Positions 31,723 to 43,893 of a stretch of 64,000 nt of DNA are shown here, piece after piece. The stretch comes from Cyanodermella asteris (Eukaryota; Ascomycota; Lecanoromycetes; Ostropales; Stictidaceae). The notes beneath the pieces were generated by a model. It did no database searches and had not been told where the DNA came from. It saw only the letters and a program-made list of their open reading frames with translations. The position numbers and the translations under genes are program-made. Within the stretch, counting starts at the first letter, position 1. Every line of letters begins with the position of its first letter. Location: positions 2,854,967 through 2,918,966 of the forward strand of contig UYJD01000001.1 of the NCBI GenBank assembly GCA_900618795.1, in the 5' to 3' direction.

Positions 31723-32649
31723 TCAGCCAAACATGTTCGACGTTGCCGGCTTCTGCACAATCGGGTCGATAACATCCGCCAATCGCGTATTGTAGTGATC
31801 TCCACCATGTACGATGTCCAGTCCGTGCGCAGCCGTGGCAGCACCCCCAGTCACGGTCGTGGTCGTCGTGGGCTGAGCAATCGTCGCAAGAGCGCCAGCA
31901 CTTATGGTGCCAGCTCCAGCAGTGACCGGCGCAGCAGTACCGGCAATACCGGTGGTAGCAGCAGCAGGCGTCGTCTGGCTGCCATTGATATTGTCGTGTT
32001 CGTACTTTTCCTTCTCCAGAGAACCAGTGTCCCTGCCGACAGCTGTGTCCTGGCTGTTGGCGCGTTGGGTCACGCCCTGAACCTTGGGACCGCTCTCTGC
32101 ACCAGGCGAGACATCACCTTTGCTTCGCACGCATGCGAGCACGCTGACTGCAATCCAGAAGAGAGCCACCACACCGGCGCAGGCGCCGTACGCGATCTGG
32201 CCCTTTCTCAGACTCTTGAATCCCGTCTCGGCGTATCCGAGCTGTAGGCCCAAGCCACCATTGATGATTCCCGCCAAGATCAAAATTCTTCCCAAATAAA
32301 CGTGCATCCACGCAAACTTGTAGCTGCTCTTGGTGGAAATGTAATCGTAGTGATGCAGGACACCCAGAATGGGCATCATCCACATGAGACCAAAGATGAC
32401 TGTACCGATGATGGCATGCCCGTTCCAAGTGACCCAGAGCTTGAGCGTCGTCGCGATCCAGACGCCCAGAGCCCACGCGGTGGTGAAGGTCAGGACGGCA
32501 AAGGACTGGAGCATCCAGTGCACGTTTCGGGCGTTTTTGGTGACGACGCGGACGAGAACGGCGCCGAGGGGGAAGAAGAGGGCCCAGGACAATGTCGCCA
32601 GGATGGCGTGGGCCCATATTATATGGGAGAGCATCGCAATTGACACCAT
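31723..32649 (-). CDS. Cytochrome b561/ferric reductase-type transmembrane protein without DOMON domain
   Basis: One exon encodes about 308 residues from the ATG at 32649 (MVSIAMLSHIIWAHAIL); the frame continues eight codons upstream only to a TTG. Five hydrophobic helices are visible: the AHAILATLSWALFFPLGAVL, HWMLQSFAVLTFTTAWALG, GHAIIGTVIFGLMWMMPILG, WMHVYLGRILILAGIINGG and GACAGVVALFWIAVSVLAC regions. His residues at AHAIL, NVHWM, NGHAI and WMHVY lie in positions suited to binding two haems. The last 120 residues are Thr/Ala/Gly rich and probably cytosolic. In many fungal relatives an extracellular DOMON domain precedes this module. I found no signal peptide or DOMON exon upstream to 33.6 kb. 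It probably moves electrons across a membrane; donor and acceptor are unknown. Confidence 0.87.
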   Translation of the reverse strand: MVSIAMLSHIIWAHAILATLSWALFFPLGAVLVRVVTKNARNVHWMLQSFAVLTFTTAWALGVWIATTLKLWVTWNGHAIIGTVIFGLMWMMPILGVLHHYDYISTKSSYKFAWMHVYLGRILILAGIINGGLGLQLGYAETGFKSLRKGQIAYGACAGVVALFWIAVSVLACVRSKGDVSPGAESGPKVQGVTQRANSQDTAVGRDTGSLEKEKYEHDNINGSQTTPAAATTGIAGTAAPVTAGAGTISAGALATIAQPTTTTTVTGGAATAAHGLDIVHGGDHYNTRLADVIDPIVQKPATSNMFG

Positions 32650-34371
32650 GTTGGCGGTGTTCTGACGGGACAAGTGCCGGAAGGCTGAAGAATTTGATCG
32701 GGAGGAGAGAAAGAGATGGCAGAGAAATATGCAAAGTCAAAGGGCGTCTTCGACCTTCATATCCTTACCTGGCAACGCTGGAGCGTGTGGGAGCATGTTC
32801 AAGACTTGCTACAGCACCAGAGTTTGGCTGTCCCAGCCCGTAGTGTCTTCCGCAATAGACATTACAGCATTGTGGATTTCAGTACACACAAAGGAATGAA
32901 AACAATTGGTCCAATCCAACGGATGACAAGATAAAAGTGTGCCGATCTGGAGAAACGCTTGGATATTCTCCACGAGGAGGGCACACTCTATGACATAGCA
33001 CGGCACATCAACCTCTTGACAAAGACATGATAAAGCTCGACCAAGGACACGCACACCGGTAGCAACCCAAGTGCGCGGTTCGGTCGACGAATCTTGACGA
33101 ATGGTGCCGCGCGGAATGTCTCTGGCTGTCTCGATCGGGCAGTGAAAATAGGACGAAAGCACCTCGAAGTGGAGGGGTAGGAAATTTTATGTGTTTGGCT
33201 TTTCTCTTGGCCTGCGGTGGGCCTGAGATGGTGCGAGTTCGACCGCTGGGAAAGACTGGAAATGTCGTGTTACGGTCGTGATGGGTGCTGTTTCTGAGGG
33301 TGTGGAGAGATAGGCGCTATCTGATAGCGGATCGAAGCGAGGGGGAAAGGTTCTGAGGTTGGGAGAGGTTGAGATCGACAGCCGAGGAAGTCGGACGAGG
33401 TTGAAGTTGGAACATGACGACATCAGATTTCTTCGTCCACAATCGTTCCTTACCACACAGCCAGACTCATAATCATTGCGTACCTGCTTGCTAGACCTTG
33501 TATGATAATTGCAAGGTTTGCGAATGCTGAAGCCCGCTATCATCGCCAAAGTCTGCATGATGGACTTCCTAAGGCGTCGTTGCAGTCAAATGTTGACCTC
33601 TAAACTTTCCATCCACAAGACCTCCATACACATACGTCGGTCGGCCAGGCGATTGTCAGTAGTCTGTGGCAGACCAATTCATTGTTTCCTTGATCGTTGA
33701 TCGATGGCGCATCTCCGCGCAACCAGCCCTTCCAAGCCAATTGTGGCGCTGCAGCAAAGAGTTTACCACTACATTATGCTCGCCGAGCGGCTTGTGGAGA
33801 CGTGACGATTGGCGTGACGATTAAGGTTGACGCGAATTTTGGTTCCGTGGAGAACTCCACAGCGCGTTGAAAGTGCCCGCCTGAAGGCGTCGATAAGCGT
33901 GGCTTACGGCTTGACAGGAGCAGGAAGCAGAAAGGCTCCTGTGGTGGTCAGATAGTAAAGTGTAGGGCTCTGCTCGTGGCTCGTAGGCTGTCACGATGGG
34001 TTGTTGCGTTTGTATCGATGCATTTCACCACCAAAGTTGAAGACGTCAGATCCGCTCTTTTACTGGCCGCACGACGGTGCGTGAGTGAAACGCCGACATG
34101 CGCATCGAGTAGCGAGATATGCAGAAGGCGCGAGCACCGAGATGAGTCTGCAGTAGACTCCTCAAATTCGCAATCTTCTACCTAAATACACAACCAGAGT
34201 AGCAAGCCCATTTATTCCACAAAACGACGAATCATAGACCAGTGCGACCACCCATCAGGGGAACCTCGAAACGCCGTACATCAATGCTCGATCGCTTTTT
34301 TGTTATCATACAAGCATGGAGTCATTCACCTCAACGAATAGGAATAGCCTGCCGAGCTGAGATCAACCCCA
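32650..34371. other. 1.7 kb intergenic region between cytochrome b561 and eIF5B genes
   Basis: This is the 5' flank of the b561 gene and the 3' flank of eIF5B. Frames such as 32809-33162 and 33187-33558 on the minus strand show no domain and no DOMON-like pattern. No RNA gene or repeat was recognised. Confidence 0.45.
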
Positions 34372-37300
34372 TCAAGGAATGTCGAAGAGGGGTTTCATCT
34401 TCTTGATCAGCGCCCATTCCTCGTTGCTGACATCACTGCGGAAGAATTCCTTTAGCGTATCGATACTCTTGCGAGAGATCATGCTGTACAAGGTGTCGTC
34501 TTCCTCGAGTTGGCGGCCGTACATGGGCTGATTGGGTCCTTCGATCTTGACAGCGACTGAGGGTTGGCCCTTCTTGCAAATGGGAACGACTTTATGGTCA
34601 CGTTCGATGGACGTTCTGTAAATTGTCAGTAAACTGTTACGGGACCGGACATGGAGAGAGAGACTTACATTCTGCCGAGAGAGATGATTTCCTTCACGTT
34701 GGTAACTGGGTTAGTTTTGACGACGGCAATCGGGGTTAGTGGACGCAGGTTGCCCTCCACGACATCAACGCCAACAACGATGGGATCTTTTTTGTTGAAG
34801 ACGGCGACTGGCTTAAGGACACAAGGGAAGACTGCAAGCATCTTGCTCTCCTCCTTGCGCTGCTCAGCCAGCTGAGCCATATGCGCTGTGAAATTGTCAA
34901 ACAAATGGTAGATGATATCAGCCTGGAAGATTTTGACTCCAGCCTCCGCGGCGTATTGCTCCGCCGCAGGATCGACCTTGACATCGAAGCAGAGCATGAC
35001 AGCATACTCGCGAGCCTTCTCGAGCATGACACCACACTGCATGACGTCTCGCTTGTAGACGGGACCGATGCTGATGTTTGCGACTGGAATTTTCGACACC
35101 TTGAGGAACTCCAGGAGCGCTTCAAGTGAACCTAGGGTCGAAGCTTGTACGGAAACACCTCGTCCGGTCTTGGAGACACGGCTGAGCAAGTTCTCGATAT
35201 CGGACATGACTTCCTCCTCAATGTCCTCCTCATCATCGTCAGGGCCTACGACCATCAACCGAGAACCAGCAATGGCCTGTTCGAGGTCGTTTGCCGCAAT
35301 CTTCACACCGAGTGATGCCTTGACTTCTTCGTGATGGACGTAGGCTGATTTGACTCGCAACTCCTTCAGAGGCGCTGGCGTCAGCAGAGCTCTGATGTTT
35401 GTGGCAATGGGCCCGTTAAGACCGCAAAGCACTATTCGATCGCCTTCCTTCAAGACACCGTTTGATAGAACAACGTCTATTGTTGTGCCCAGGCCTTCGA
35501 TGACCTTGACTTCAAGAACGGTACATGACACTTCAGACAGGTACATCAGAGCACCGGTCATACGCTCCTGGGTCAATTGTGTGATGAGCTTGATCATGTC
35601 GGGGATACCTTCGCCAGTGTGTGCGGAAGTGGGCACCAACGAGACATTCCTGGCCATAGACTTGTTCTCGTAGTAGAGCTCAGAGTTGAACCCCTGCTCC
35701 GCAAAGGCGACCTTGGTCTGGTCCAGACGATTTCTGAATTCCTGCTGGACAGCCTTGTTTTGCAGGGCTAACGAGTCCTGGAAACCGTTGTTGTCGATCC
35801 TCTTCCAGCCATAAAGACGATCGATCTTATTGAGTGCGACAATGAAAGGCGTCTTTCTGTCTCTGAGCAAACGCATCGATTCCAGCGTTTGAGGCTCCAG
35901 ACCGTGCATGATATCAACAACGAGAATGGCAATGTTGCAGAGCGACGAACCACGCGATCTCAAGTTTGTGAAAGACTCGTGACCAGGTGTGTCAATGACG
36001 AGGAGACCGGGAATCTTGAACTCAAACTTGCCATCCTTGTTGACAACTTGTGTCTTTTGCTCGAGGGCTTCGACAGGGAAAAAGGTTGCACCAATCTGTT
36101 GAGTGATACCACCAGCTTCGCCTTCTTGGACATTCGTCTGACGGATTTTGTCCAGAAGTTTCGTCTTACCAGTATCGACGTGACCGAGAATACAACAAAT
36201 GGGTGATCGCAGGTTGTCTTTCGACGCCGCTGCCTGTGCATCCTTCCTCTGTTGTTCTCTTCGTGCTACTGCTGCAGCCTTCCTCTCGGCGGCGGCTCTC
36301 TGTGTGGCGGTTTGAACTTCGTCTTCCGAGGAGTCAGAGTCTTCATCAGATGATTCGTCCTTGTTTGCGGCTGATTTTGCCTCGCGAACTGGAAGCTGCT
36401 TCTGCTCGTTGCCTGCGGTCGCCTTGCCCGCAGTGCCGTTTGTCTCTGACTTCGTACCATTCACAGGCTTGCCGTTCGTAGCAGAAGCAGCGTCCTCTTC
36501 GTCAGTCTCAGCATCCCAGCTATCTTTAACATCGTCTTCGGCATCGGCAGCCTTCTCCCAATCGTCATCCTCGGATTCTGCAACCTGAGCAGCCTCATGT
36601 TCGGCCTTCAGTCGCTCCTCTTCTTTCCGGGCTACTTCACGCTCCTTTGCCAGACGTTCTGCTTCGGCTTCGGCAGCCTTCTTGGCTTCTTCAAGACGCT
36701 TGGCCTCCTCTTCTGCCTTGGACGGGCCTGTACCCTTGCCCTTCTTCTTGCTTTCGTATACGGGCTTCTTCTTCTCTTCGGCGCCATCTTCGAGACCAGC
36801 AACCTTCATTCCAGCCGCAAGCATCGTTTGTCTCGCCTGTTCCGCTCTCGCCTTGGCTTCCTTTTGTGCCTTGGTGAGCAACAGACCCTGCTTCTTCAGC
36901 TCTTCTTTCTTCTCTTTCTCCTTCTGCTTTCTTCGTTCTCTGGCTTCGGCCTCCTTCTTGGCTTGTTCTTCATCTAGCAGTGCAGCTTCGCGTTCTGCGG
37001 CTTCTTGTTCGGCTTTCAGTCTGGCAGCCTCCTCTTCCTGCTTTTTCCGTTGCTCCATCTGTTTCTGCAAAGCAGCCAGGTGTGCCGGAACCTTCTTCTT
37101 CTTACCATCCTTGTCGGTCGCCGAAGCGGGCTCAGGCTCTGATGCCTTCTCCTCAACCTTCTCGGCCTTTGCCTCAGGCTCGGCGGCTTTCGCGGGAGCA
37201 GTCTTCTTCTTCTTTTCCGCCTGTTCCTTCTTTCTCTGCTTCTCCCTCTCCTTCTTCTCCTTCTCCTTCTCCTTCTTCGATTTCACTCGGCCGTCGCCTC

Positions 37301-37694
37301 CCTCATCTGCATCTTCACCGTCACCCTTTGTCGGTGCCGCGCCCTTGGTTTGTGCTGCTTTTCCCTTGCCACCCTTGCCCTTTACGGGCTCCGCGAAAAT
37401 GTCGTCTGCTGTCGCTTCTTCCGCGATCGCGGGCTCCGGGGCTGGGCTGTCTGTACCGGCATCCTCACCTTCGACGAAATCATTTGTGGGCTTTCCCTTC
37501 TTTGCTCTCTTGCCCTTGTTCTTTCGTAGCGCGGCGAGCAGTCCTCCCGCACCACTCTCCTCTTGTTCGTCGTCTGCAGCATCGGCAGCTTTGGCGTCTG
37601 CGGTCGCAGCGGCGATGGGATCTGATGTCTCGCCTAGAGCTTCGGCCTCCCAGTCATCATCCTGCTTCTTGCTCTTCTTGCCTTTAGGTGGCAT
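34372..37694 (-). CDS. FUN12: Eukaryotic translation initiation factor 5B (eIF5B/Fun12)
   Basis: Two exons (37694-34669 and 34615-34372) flank a 53-nt intron with donor GTAAGT and acceptor TTACAG, giving about 1,089 residues. The spliced end reads [18 protein letters not shown] and finishes [10 protein letters not shown], as in the family. The first 480 residues are a Lys/Glu/Ala-rich, low-complexity N-terminus with acidic patches. The GTPase domain then begins, with the P-loop GHVDTGKT at about 504-511, switch [14 protein letters not shown] and the guanine-specificity motif NKID at 622-625. Domains II to IV follow. eIF5B-GTP joins the 60S subunit to the 48S complex at the start codon in the cytosol. 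The ATG at 37694 ([15 protein letters not shown]) is the natural start. Confidence 0.97.
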
Positions 37695-38386
37695 CTTGGC
37701 AGCGGATTCTGGGTATGATTAGTAGGGACGAAATGTGGGATCAGTCGGGCCAAATGTGAGGCCGTATGGGTGACTACTTGAAGAGAGAAGATGAAGTGCC
37801 CGCACACAGCAGGAGAGAAAAAGGTGAAGATGACGAAGGCGCGAAAATAATTTGGTGGCACAATCCTGGATGGTGGCCACACAGTAGAGAGCCCACTGAC
37901 GGCGAGTCAGCGGCTCGTTTGCGGTCGCGGTTTGGCGGGACTTGTGCTTGTTGCGGGGCAGACTCCCGGCTAACCCGGCGCCGTTTGGTGGACAGAGCTT
38001 ATTTGCGACTTGTCACGTGGAAAGAAGCCCTATTATTTTGAACATTCATGCTACTCATTCTTCGAGCAAACACAACCGTATGCACATGCAATCTGACTCT
38101 ATGGGGACGCTCAGGTTGAGAGTCCTGGGTCCGATCGGCAGTTCAAATAAGTGACTCGAAACTTGCAAGAGCGTCGTCGTCGGTCCTTGATTTTTGAAGG
38201 ACGATATTGTCAATGATGAGACAGCGTCCTTGAGGTTAAAGTGGAAAGAAATCGACGTGCACGCGATCCTAGGTGAGTCTTGGAATCTATGAGTATTCGA
38301 TGGAAGACGAAGATCCGTGAAGTATGTACAATAAGCCGCCTTGCAGGAATATGCGTTCGCAGAAGTGCCATCAAATTCGAGAACAC
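37695..38386. other. Intergenic region between eIF5B and the MMS1-like gene
   Basis: This is the 5' flank of eIF5B and the 3' flank of the MMS1-like gene, both on the minus strand. Nothing else was recognised. Confidence 0.45.
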
Positions 38387-41300
38387 TCACAATCGTGGCT
38401 CCCACAGCGTCCTGATCCATTCTATAATTCGAGCGCACATCGGCTCGCCTAGCAATTCCGGCGAAACGTGCCGCGCAAGTTCTTTCAAAAGCGCTATGCG
38501 ACCCTCCTTCGTGTTCAATTGCGACTCGTGATTTTGCGCGCGCGCGTTATTCATCAATGTTTCCCCCAGATCATTGACTGTCAGCCTTCTCAGCACATCA
38601 CCATTGATGTGCATCAGCCCTCGAGTCGCCTTGCGGGGCCTGATTAGCGACGGATTCAGGGGCTGTTTGGGTATGTTGTTGTGATCCAATCCATCTTTCC
38701 AAGTAAATGGGCAAATACCGCGATCCTGCCCCGCAAGACTCTGAATGTAGCGCAGGAGTTTCCATTCGTCCTCGGAAAGGAGTTTGAATTGGTGGAAGGC
38801 GCCTGAAGCGGTATTTCCGATAAGCCAGTCTTCGTCTTGAGGCGTCATGTGTATCAAAGTGCCCTGCAGGTCCGCTTCGAACATGCAATGGAGATTTTCC
38901 TTTCGGAAGCGACCTGGGCCAGAATCTGATGGCGTGCTGTCGTCAAACCAAAAGCCCAGAACCCCTTCATGACTGAGTGATAAGGCGACTGAGGTAGAAC
39001 TGGAAGACCTGTATTAGTTGGTTAGCTTGAGTTAGTCCTTTGGGTGAGGCCAAGTATTCGAGAAACTTACGAGAGACGAATTTGCTTCATCGCCTTGTGG
39101 CCTTCGCTTTCCCAGCGCCGATCACTCCCCATCTCGTAGACTGCCAATTGCTTCTCTCCAGTAGCGTATACAAGTTTGTTTCCTATCAAAGACTGTGCGA
39201 CGTGGAGGGCGTTGATGTTTGGCACCAAATTTCGATGGCTCGATATGATATTGGTCCATTGCAGCTTTTGTCGACCCTCCGGTTTCTGCAATGTGATTAT
39301 CTGAAGCTCTTGGTTGGTCGCTATGACTAGACTGTCTTTGTCATACGGGGCAACGGCATCAATTGGGTGATCTAGCTTGTATTTTGAGCGATATGACCAA
39401 GCTAGAGGCGCATTTGAATGCTCTCGACCCAGGCGGTATAGAAACAGTCGACCCTGTTGATCTGGAGATGTGCTCGGTTGTTTGCTTTTCCTGGGGGTTA
39501 CGGCGGAAACGACCAGTAGCTTGTATTTGAAGCCTTCGATATCCGCGTCCCACTCGAACATGTCCTTGATCTCCCCTCCGGACTTGAGGATGCTGTTCGT
39601 ATTTGCTTCGCCCAGCCTATCCTTTCTCTTGCGCACGTATCCAATTCTTTCGAATTTCTGGCGGGTACCATAGGTTGTTGGTGGACTTGGTCCACGGCCA
39701 GGCATAGACTGTTCGCGAGAAGACAATTGAGTGTGCCGATACACAACAGCCAGTCCGCCGTCATAGTTCCTCACCGCAGTGATGTTGCAAGGAGCGTAGC
39801 CAGACTCGAAGATTTTCTGTTTGTCACAAAATGTCCTTGCCTCACCCAGGGAGGTGAATAAAGCCTTGTCTTTGCTCAAAAAGACGACCATTGGCTTTTC
39901 GCCTTCCTGACTCGGCATTGTCGACATGGCCTCGATCTCAACCAGTTTGGTCTCCTTGGACAGTGATATCCGACGACGGAAGACATGACCACCCCTAATA
40001 CCGCGCTCGAGGCGGTCTATTTTCCCATCTCGTAAAGCCAGCACAGCGTCAGGGATGCTCAGTAACCTAACAGACCCTTCACCAATGCGGATGTTGCAGT
40101 TGCTGAGAATACGGCCGGTGTCTGGTTCCAAACCAACAAAACGTACCGTGCCGTCTCGCATACCCATTGTGACCAGAATGCCCTCTGATTGAGTTTGCAA
40201 CACAATCGATTCGCACGGACCTGTACAGTCAAGATTACAGGTCATGACAAAATCTCCCGCTGAACTCAACTCAGCGATGAAGACCCGAGTCCAGGTTGAT
40301 ATGGCCAAAAATTGCGAACCGCTGTTGCTGGTGGTCGTTGTCATGCAGGTAACATCGCTGAATTCGTCGCTCAGGGGCAGTTGTTGATCATGACTAGGTC
40401 CTGTGTTGATGTGAACAGCATCGTCACCCACGTGAATCCTGGCACGGCCGATGAATGCTCTTGGGGAATGAGGCACAAACGTGAAGATGTAATTCGAAGC
40501 TGGGTCCAGACATGCGGCAGTTGCATGATCTTCGAGTTTGATTATTTGCTTCTTACCCTTCCCAAGCGTGGCTCGAATGTTAGAAGCAGTCACCTGGACA
40601 AATGCGCCATTTTGAAGTTTACCGGCGACGAGGGTTCGCGATGATCTGTCGAAAAACTGTTCGATCTCTGCTGCTAAAGCCGCAGTGCGCCTGTCTTCGC
40701 CGAAAGAGAAGTGTTGGCACTGCGTCTCTGTTGGTAGGGACGACAGCAGGAACAACGAGGACGAGTCTTCGACAGGCAAGATCCATTGGTCCTGGTTATG
40801 ATACTGGCCTGTCGCCGTGCCCCAAGTCGTGGCCTCAAGCGCTGTATGTAGATAGCTCAGTTCATCAGAAAGAGAGGAAGTTGCAATACGAGCGGGATTA
40901 GACGCAACACTGAAGTCGTGGACAGTGCTCCAGTCAGGAAAGTGCTGCCTGGGCTTGAACTCTCGTTGAGGCTTGACGGTGAAGAAGCCACTAGATGTGA
41001 CCACAAGCTCGCGATCGCCATCAACGCCAGGTATCAGTGCAAATGCGGTATCCGCCGGTGATTCGAGATCCAGATCATTTCTGACGTCAATGTCGCTGCC
41101 CTTTTGAGACTCAATGTACAAGACTTTGCCATCCTCGCGACAAATGTAGAAGTGTTCCCATTCTTCGTGAAAGTCAGGCCGACGGGTTGGCTTCGCCCAT
41201 GCCATCCAGTTGAGTGGACCCCTGGAGATACCGCTATACGCTGACTGGTGTTCGGTTTCTCCGTTATTTTGGAGTGATCTGACCAATATCTTCGGCGAGC

Positions 41301-42435
41301 CGGACATGATATCGTTGTAGCGGGCGATGTAGTGTTCGTTCAGGAGCACAAAGCCGGTATATGAGGTGCAAGGTATGAGTAGATGCGGATCTTTCAGTTT
41401 GGGGCTGATTGGCATGGTGTACCACTCTTGGCGTAGACCATCGCTGAGAGATTGTCTCGTGTCCCAGTCCCATCTCTGGAGTTGAAGATGTTCTCGATTG
41501 TCCTTGTCGCGATACATGACTAAAAGGAGAATGATGGCTGTTTCATTGTCGGAGGTTGGGGGCTGGAGGAAATCCATCTTCATGATAACGCCGTTGACGC
41601 TGACCTGTTTTTCTTCCGCGAATGGCTGGAACAGCTCATCCGTTTTATGATTGGAGCCATTTGCTGACCCGTTCTGATCCTGGAACCACTCGTGTTTTGG
41701 CTTGATGCGATATAGTATGAACCGATCCGCTCGTGCTCCGACGGCGACTGCTCGGCCTCGCGGTTCCACTGCGAGACACGCACCCAATCTAAGGCTCTCT
41801 CTCGGCTCTCCATCATCGATTGTGGGTGAATGGGCGGGTAAAGGTCTCTGACAGAACACAAATTCCGGGCGTTCGGAGTGAAGGAATAAAACAGCAATAG
41901 AATCCCGTTTACCTCGACGGAGGGTCAGCACCAGCACCTGCGGCGGAATGGGGTGCAAGTCAGTGTCCACAGACGTGCCATCTGACGTGCCTTCATCAGT
42001 CTCGGCTTCTGACGAGCGCGAGGTCGCTCTTGAGAAAATGAAATCTTTCGTACGAGAATTGAGAGTGTAAGATGAGGGTGGCGCCTCCTTCGCCAGCCAG
42101 TCAAGCTTTGGACGCTCGAGTGTCAGAATCTGAGACGCAAGTATGGAGGAGTCGAAGTCGCTTTTCGTCAGTACCTGCTGAAGGCATCCAAGATATGGAT
42201 CGTCTTGTTCGTCTTCGTAAGGTATGACAGGCTCGTAGGCGAGCACCAGGTGCCTAATAGCAATGTGGCTTTTGTGAACAAAAATTATATCAGTAACCTT
42301 GTCGGTTTGGATGGTAGCCGAGTGAATGGCTTTGACCTGGGAGCTCCTTGCCAGTGTGCTGGAGAAGAGGCCTCGAACTGGCGGCTGTGGAGCGCTGTCG
42401 ATGAGGTTGGCGATGCTGGGCTTAGTGGTTGCCAT
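38387..42435 (-). CDS. MMS1/DDB1-like beta-propeller protein (MMS1_N-type)
   Basis: Two exons (42435-39071 and 39008-38387) flank a 62-nt intron with donor GTAAGT and acceptor ATACAG, giving about 1,328 residues. The ATG at 42435 starts MATTKPSIANLIDSAPQPPV; five upstream codons lead only to a GTG. The protein is long, mostly beta-strand in character and without repeats obvious to the eye. Its segments (ILTLERPKLDWLA, LGACLAVEPRGRAVAVGARA, LLVMYRDKDNREHLQLQRWD) are typical of the N-terminal propeller of the MMS1/DDB1/CPSF160/Rse1 group. The second exon supplies GFWFDDS and a helical C-terminus ending IIEWIRTLWEPRL. In yeast Mms1 links substrates to the cullin Rtt101 in replication-fork repair. 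Whether this gene is that orthologue, or another propeller scaffold, cannot be settled by eye. The stop TGA overlaps a GTGAGT, so a further 3' exon is a formal alternative. Confidence 0.8.
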
Positions 42436-43893
42436 GCTGAAGTCGCTCACATGGGTGGAGCTTTCCGTGCCGGCTTACTGGCCCGAGGACGGTCCGCCGC
42501 GTGGAGGTTAGAGGTTGAAATCTTGATCCGTGGTACAGTTACGATGCGGTAACCAAGCACGGAACCAAGCAGGCACGAACGCACAACTGCCGGAACGGAA
42601 ACCGGAGAGGAGGGCCGAGAAGAGACCCGGGACAGAGGGAATAAAGTCAACAAGCACAATGGGTGGATTTGAGCTCGGGCTTTAGTCCAGCAAGACGACC
42701 TCGCAGTGGTTATCCCTTGTCAGACGAGGTTGGTGCGGGAGCGGATTTGAATGAGCACGTGCTGGATTGGCGGAGGAAGAAATGCAGCATGATTGCCCGC
42801 AAACGTCGGACGAGGGCCGAAGCATAAAGACGAGTGGAATGCTGACAGGCAAGGACGTCGTCACATCGGCGGAGGGTGATGACAATAACAGGTTGGGGAG
42901 TGACGGCCGTGGTGGAGAACTGGAGATGCTGCGGATCAAATAAGCATCCAGGGAGCTCGACGGGCTCGACAGGGCAGCGCTGCGCAGAGACCGGCTCCAG
43001 TCATCAGCGGCGCCGTGGTGAGATACGAGCCTGGCGTAGCTTGAGATGCTGTATGGAGGGCTCAGGATAGGTCGAAATGTCAAAGGTGAGATGCAGCAAG
43101 CTGTGTGGTTTGTCACCACGCCGGCCCGTGGTTGTCAGGTTTGCTGATTCCAGACCCGTAGGGCAGACATGTGTAAGTATTATTCAACGTATATTTCCAC
43201 CGACTGACAGTTCATAAACTAGCAGAGGGACGGGGCAAAGTCCACACGTTGGCTCGACGCCATGTCAGCTCGCCGCATGTAGTTGGCTCAATTCATTGGT
43301 GCTGCAATTCCGGGCGTTGGCGATCGTATTCTCAGCCTGGCCAGCACGATGGCGACCTGACGAAGCACAGCTAGACCGGTCCATCGTCAGTACAGTCTAG
43401 CTCTCATGATAGTGCAGCTACATGCGTCGATGGCGGAGATTCCCGCACAACTCATCTTTGGCCACTGTTTTGCTGCCGTGTATCGGTCGTCTGTCGGGCA
43501 CTTGTGGTGCGGCGCCGAATTTGTTCTTCGCCTCCAGCAAAGTGGCTTCTTGCTTGCCGAACAGCGAGCCCGACGTCGACCATCCACCAACTCCGCTACC
43601 TTACAATCACCGCTCACATCATAATAGTGTCAATCTGCGCCTGCAACCATGCTTCTTTGACCCCTGTGGACCGACGCATTCCGGTCCAGCCACCGATCCG
43701 GCCGTCTGATGCGCTGAGCCCACCTTTCAAGCCACTTGACGCTTTTGCATCCTGCCGCTGAATGCCAGCATAGCAGTGTCACGGGCATTCGACCTGGAGG
43801 CTCAAGCTCGTCTCTGACCGTCATTTTGGTACTTTATTTGCTTTTTCCGTGCTCTACGCACGTGACGGCGTCTCCACGGTCCCGAGAGCTGCC
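42436..43893. other. 1.5 kb divergent intergenic region between the MMS1-like gene and GYP8
   Basis: This holds the 5' flanks of both genes. Many short frames occur in all six readings and none has a domain. No RNA gene or repeat was recognised. Confidence 0.5.

Noticed and set aside
36682-37722. 346-codon plus-strand frame rich in Ser, Ala and Phe
   Set aside because: It is the antisense of the Lys/Glu/Ala-rich N-terminus of eIF5B; the bias of that region keeps the opposite strand open.
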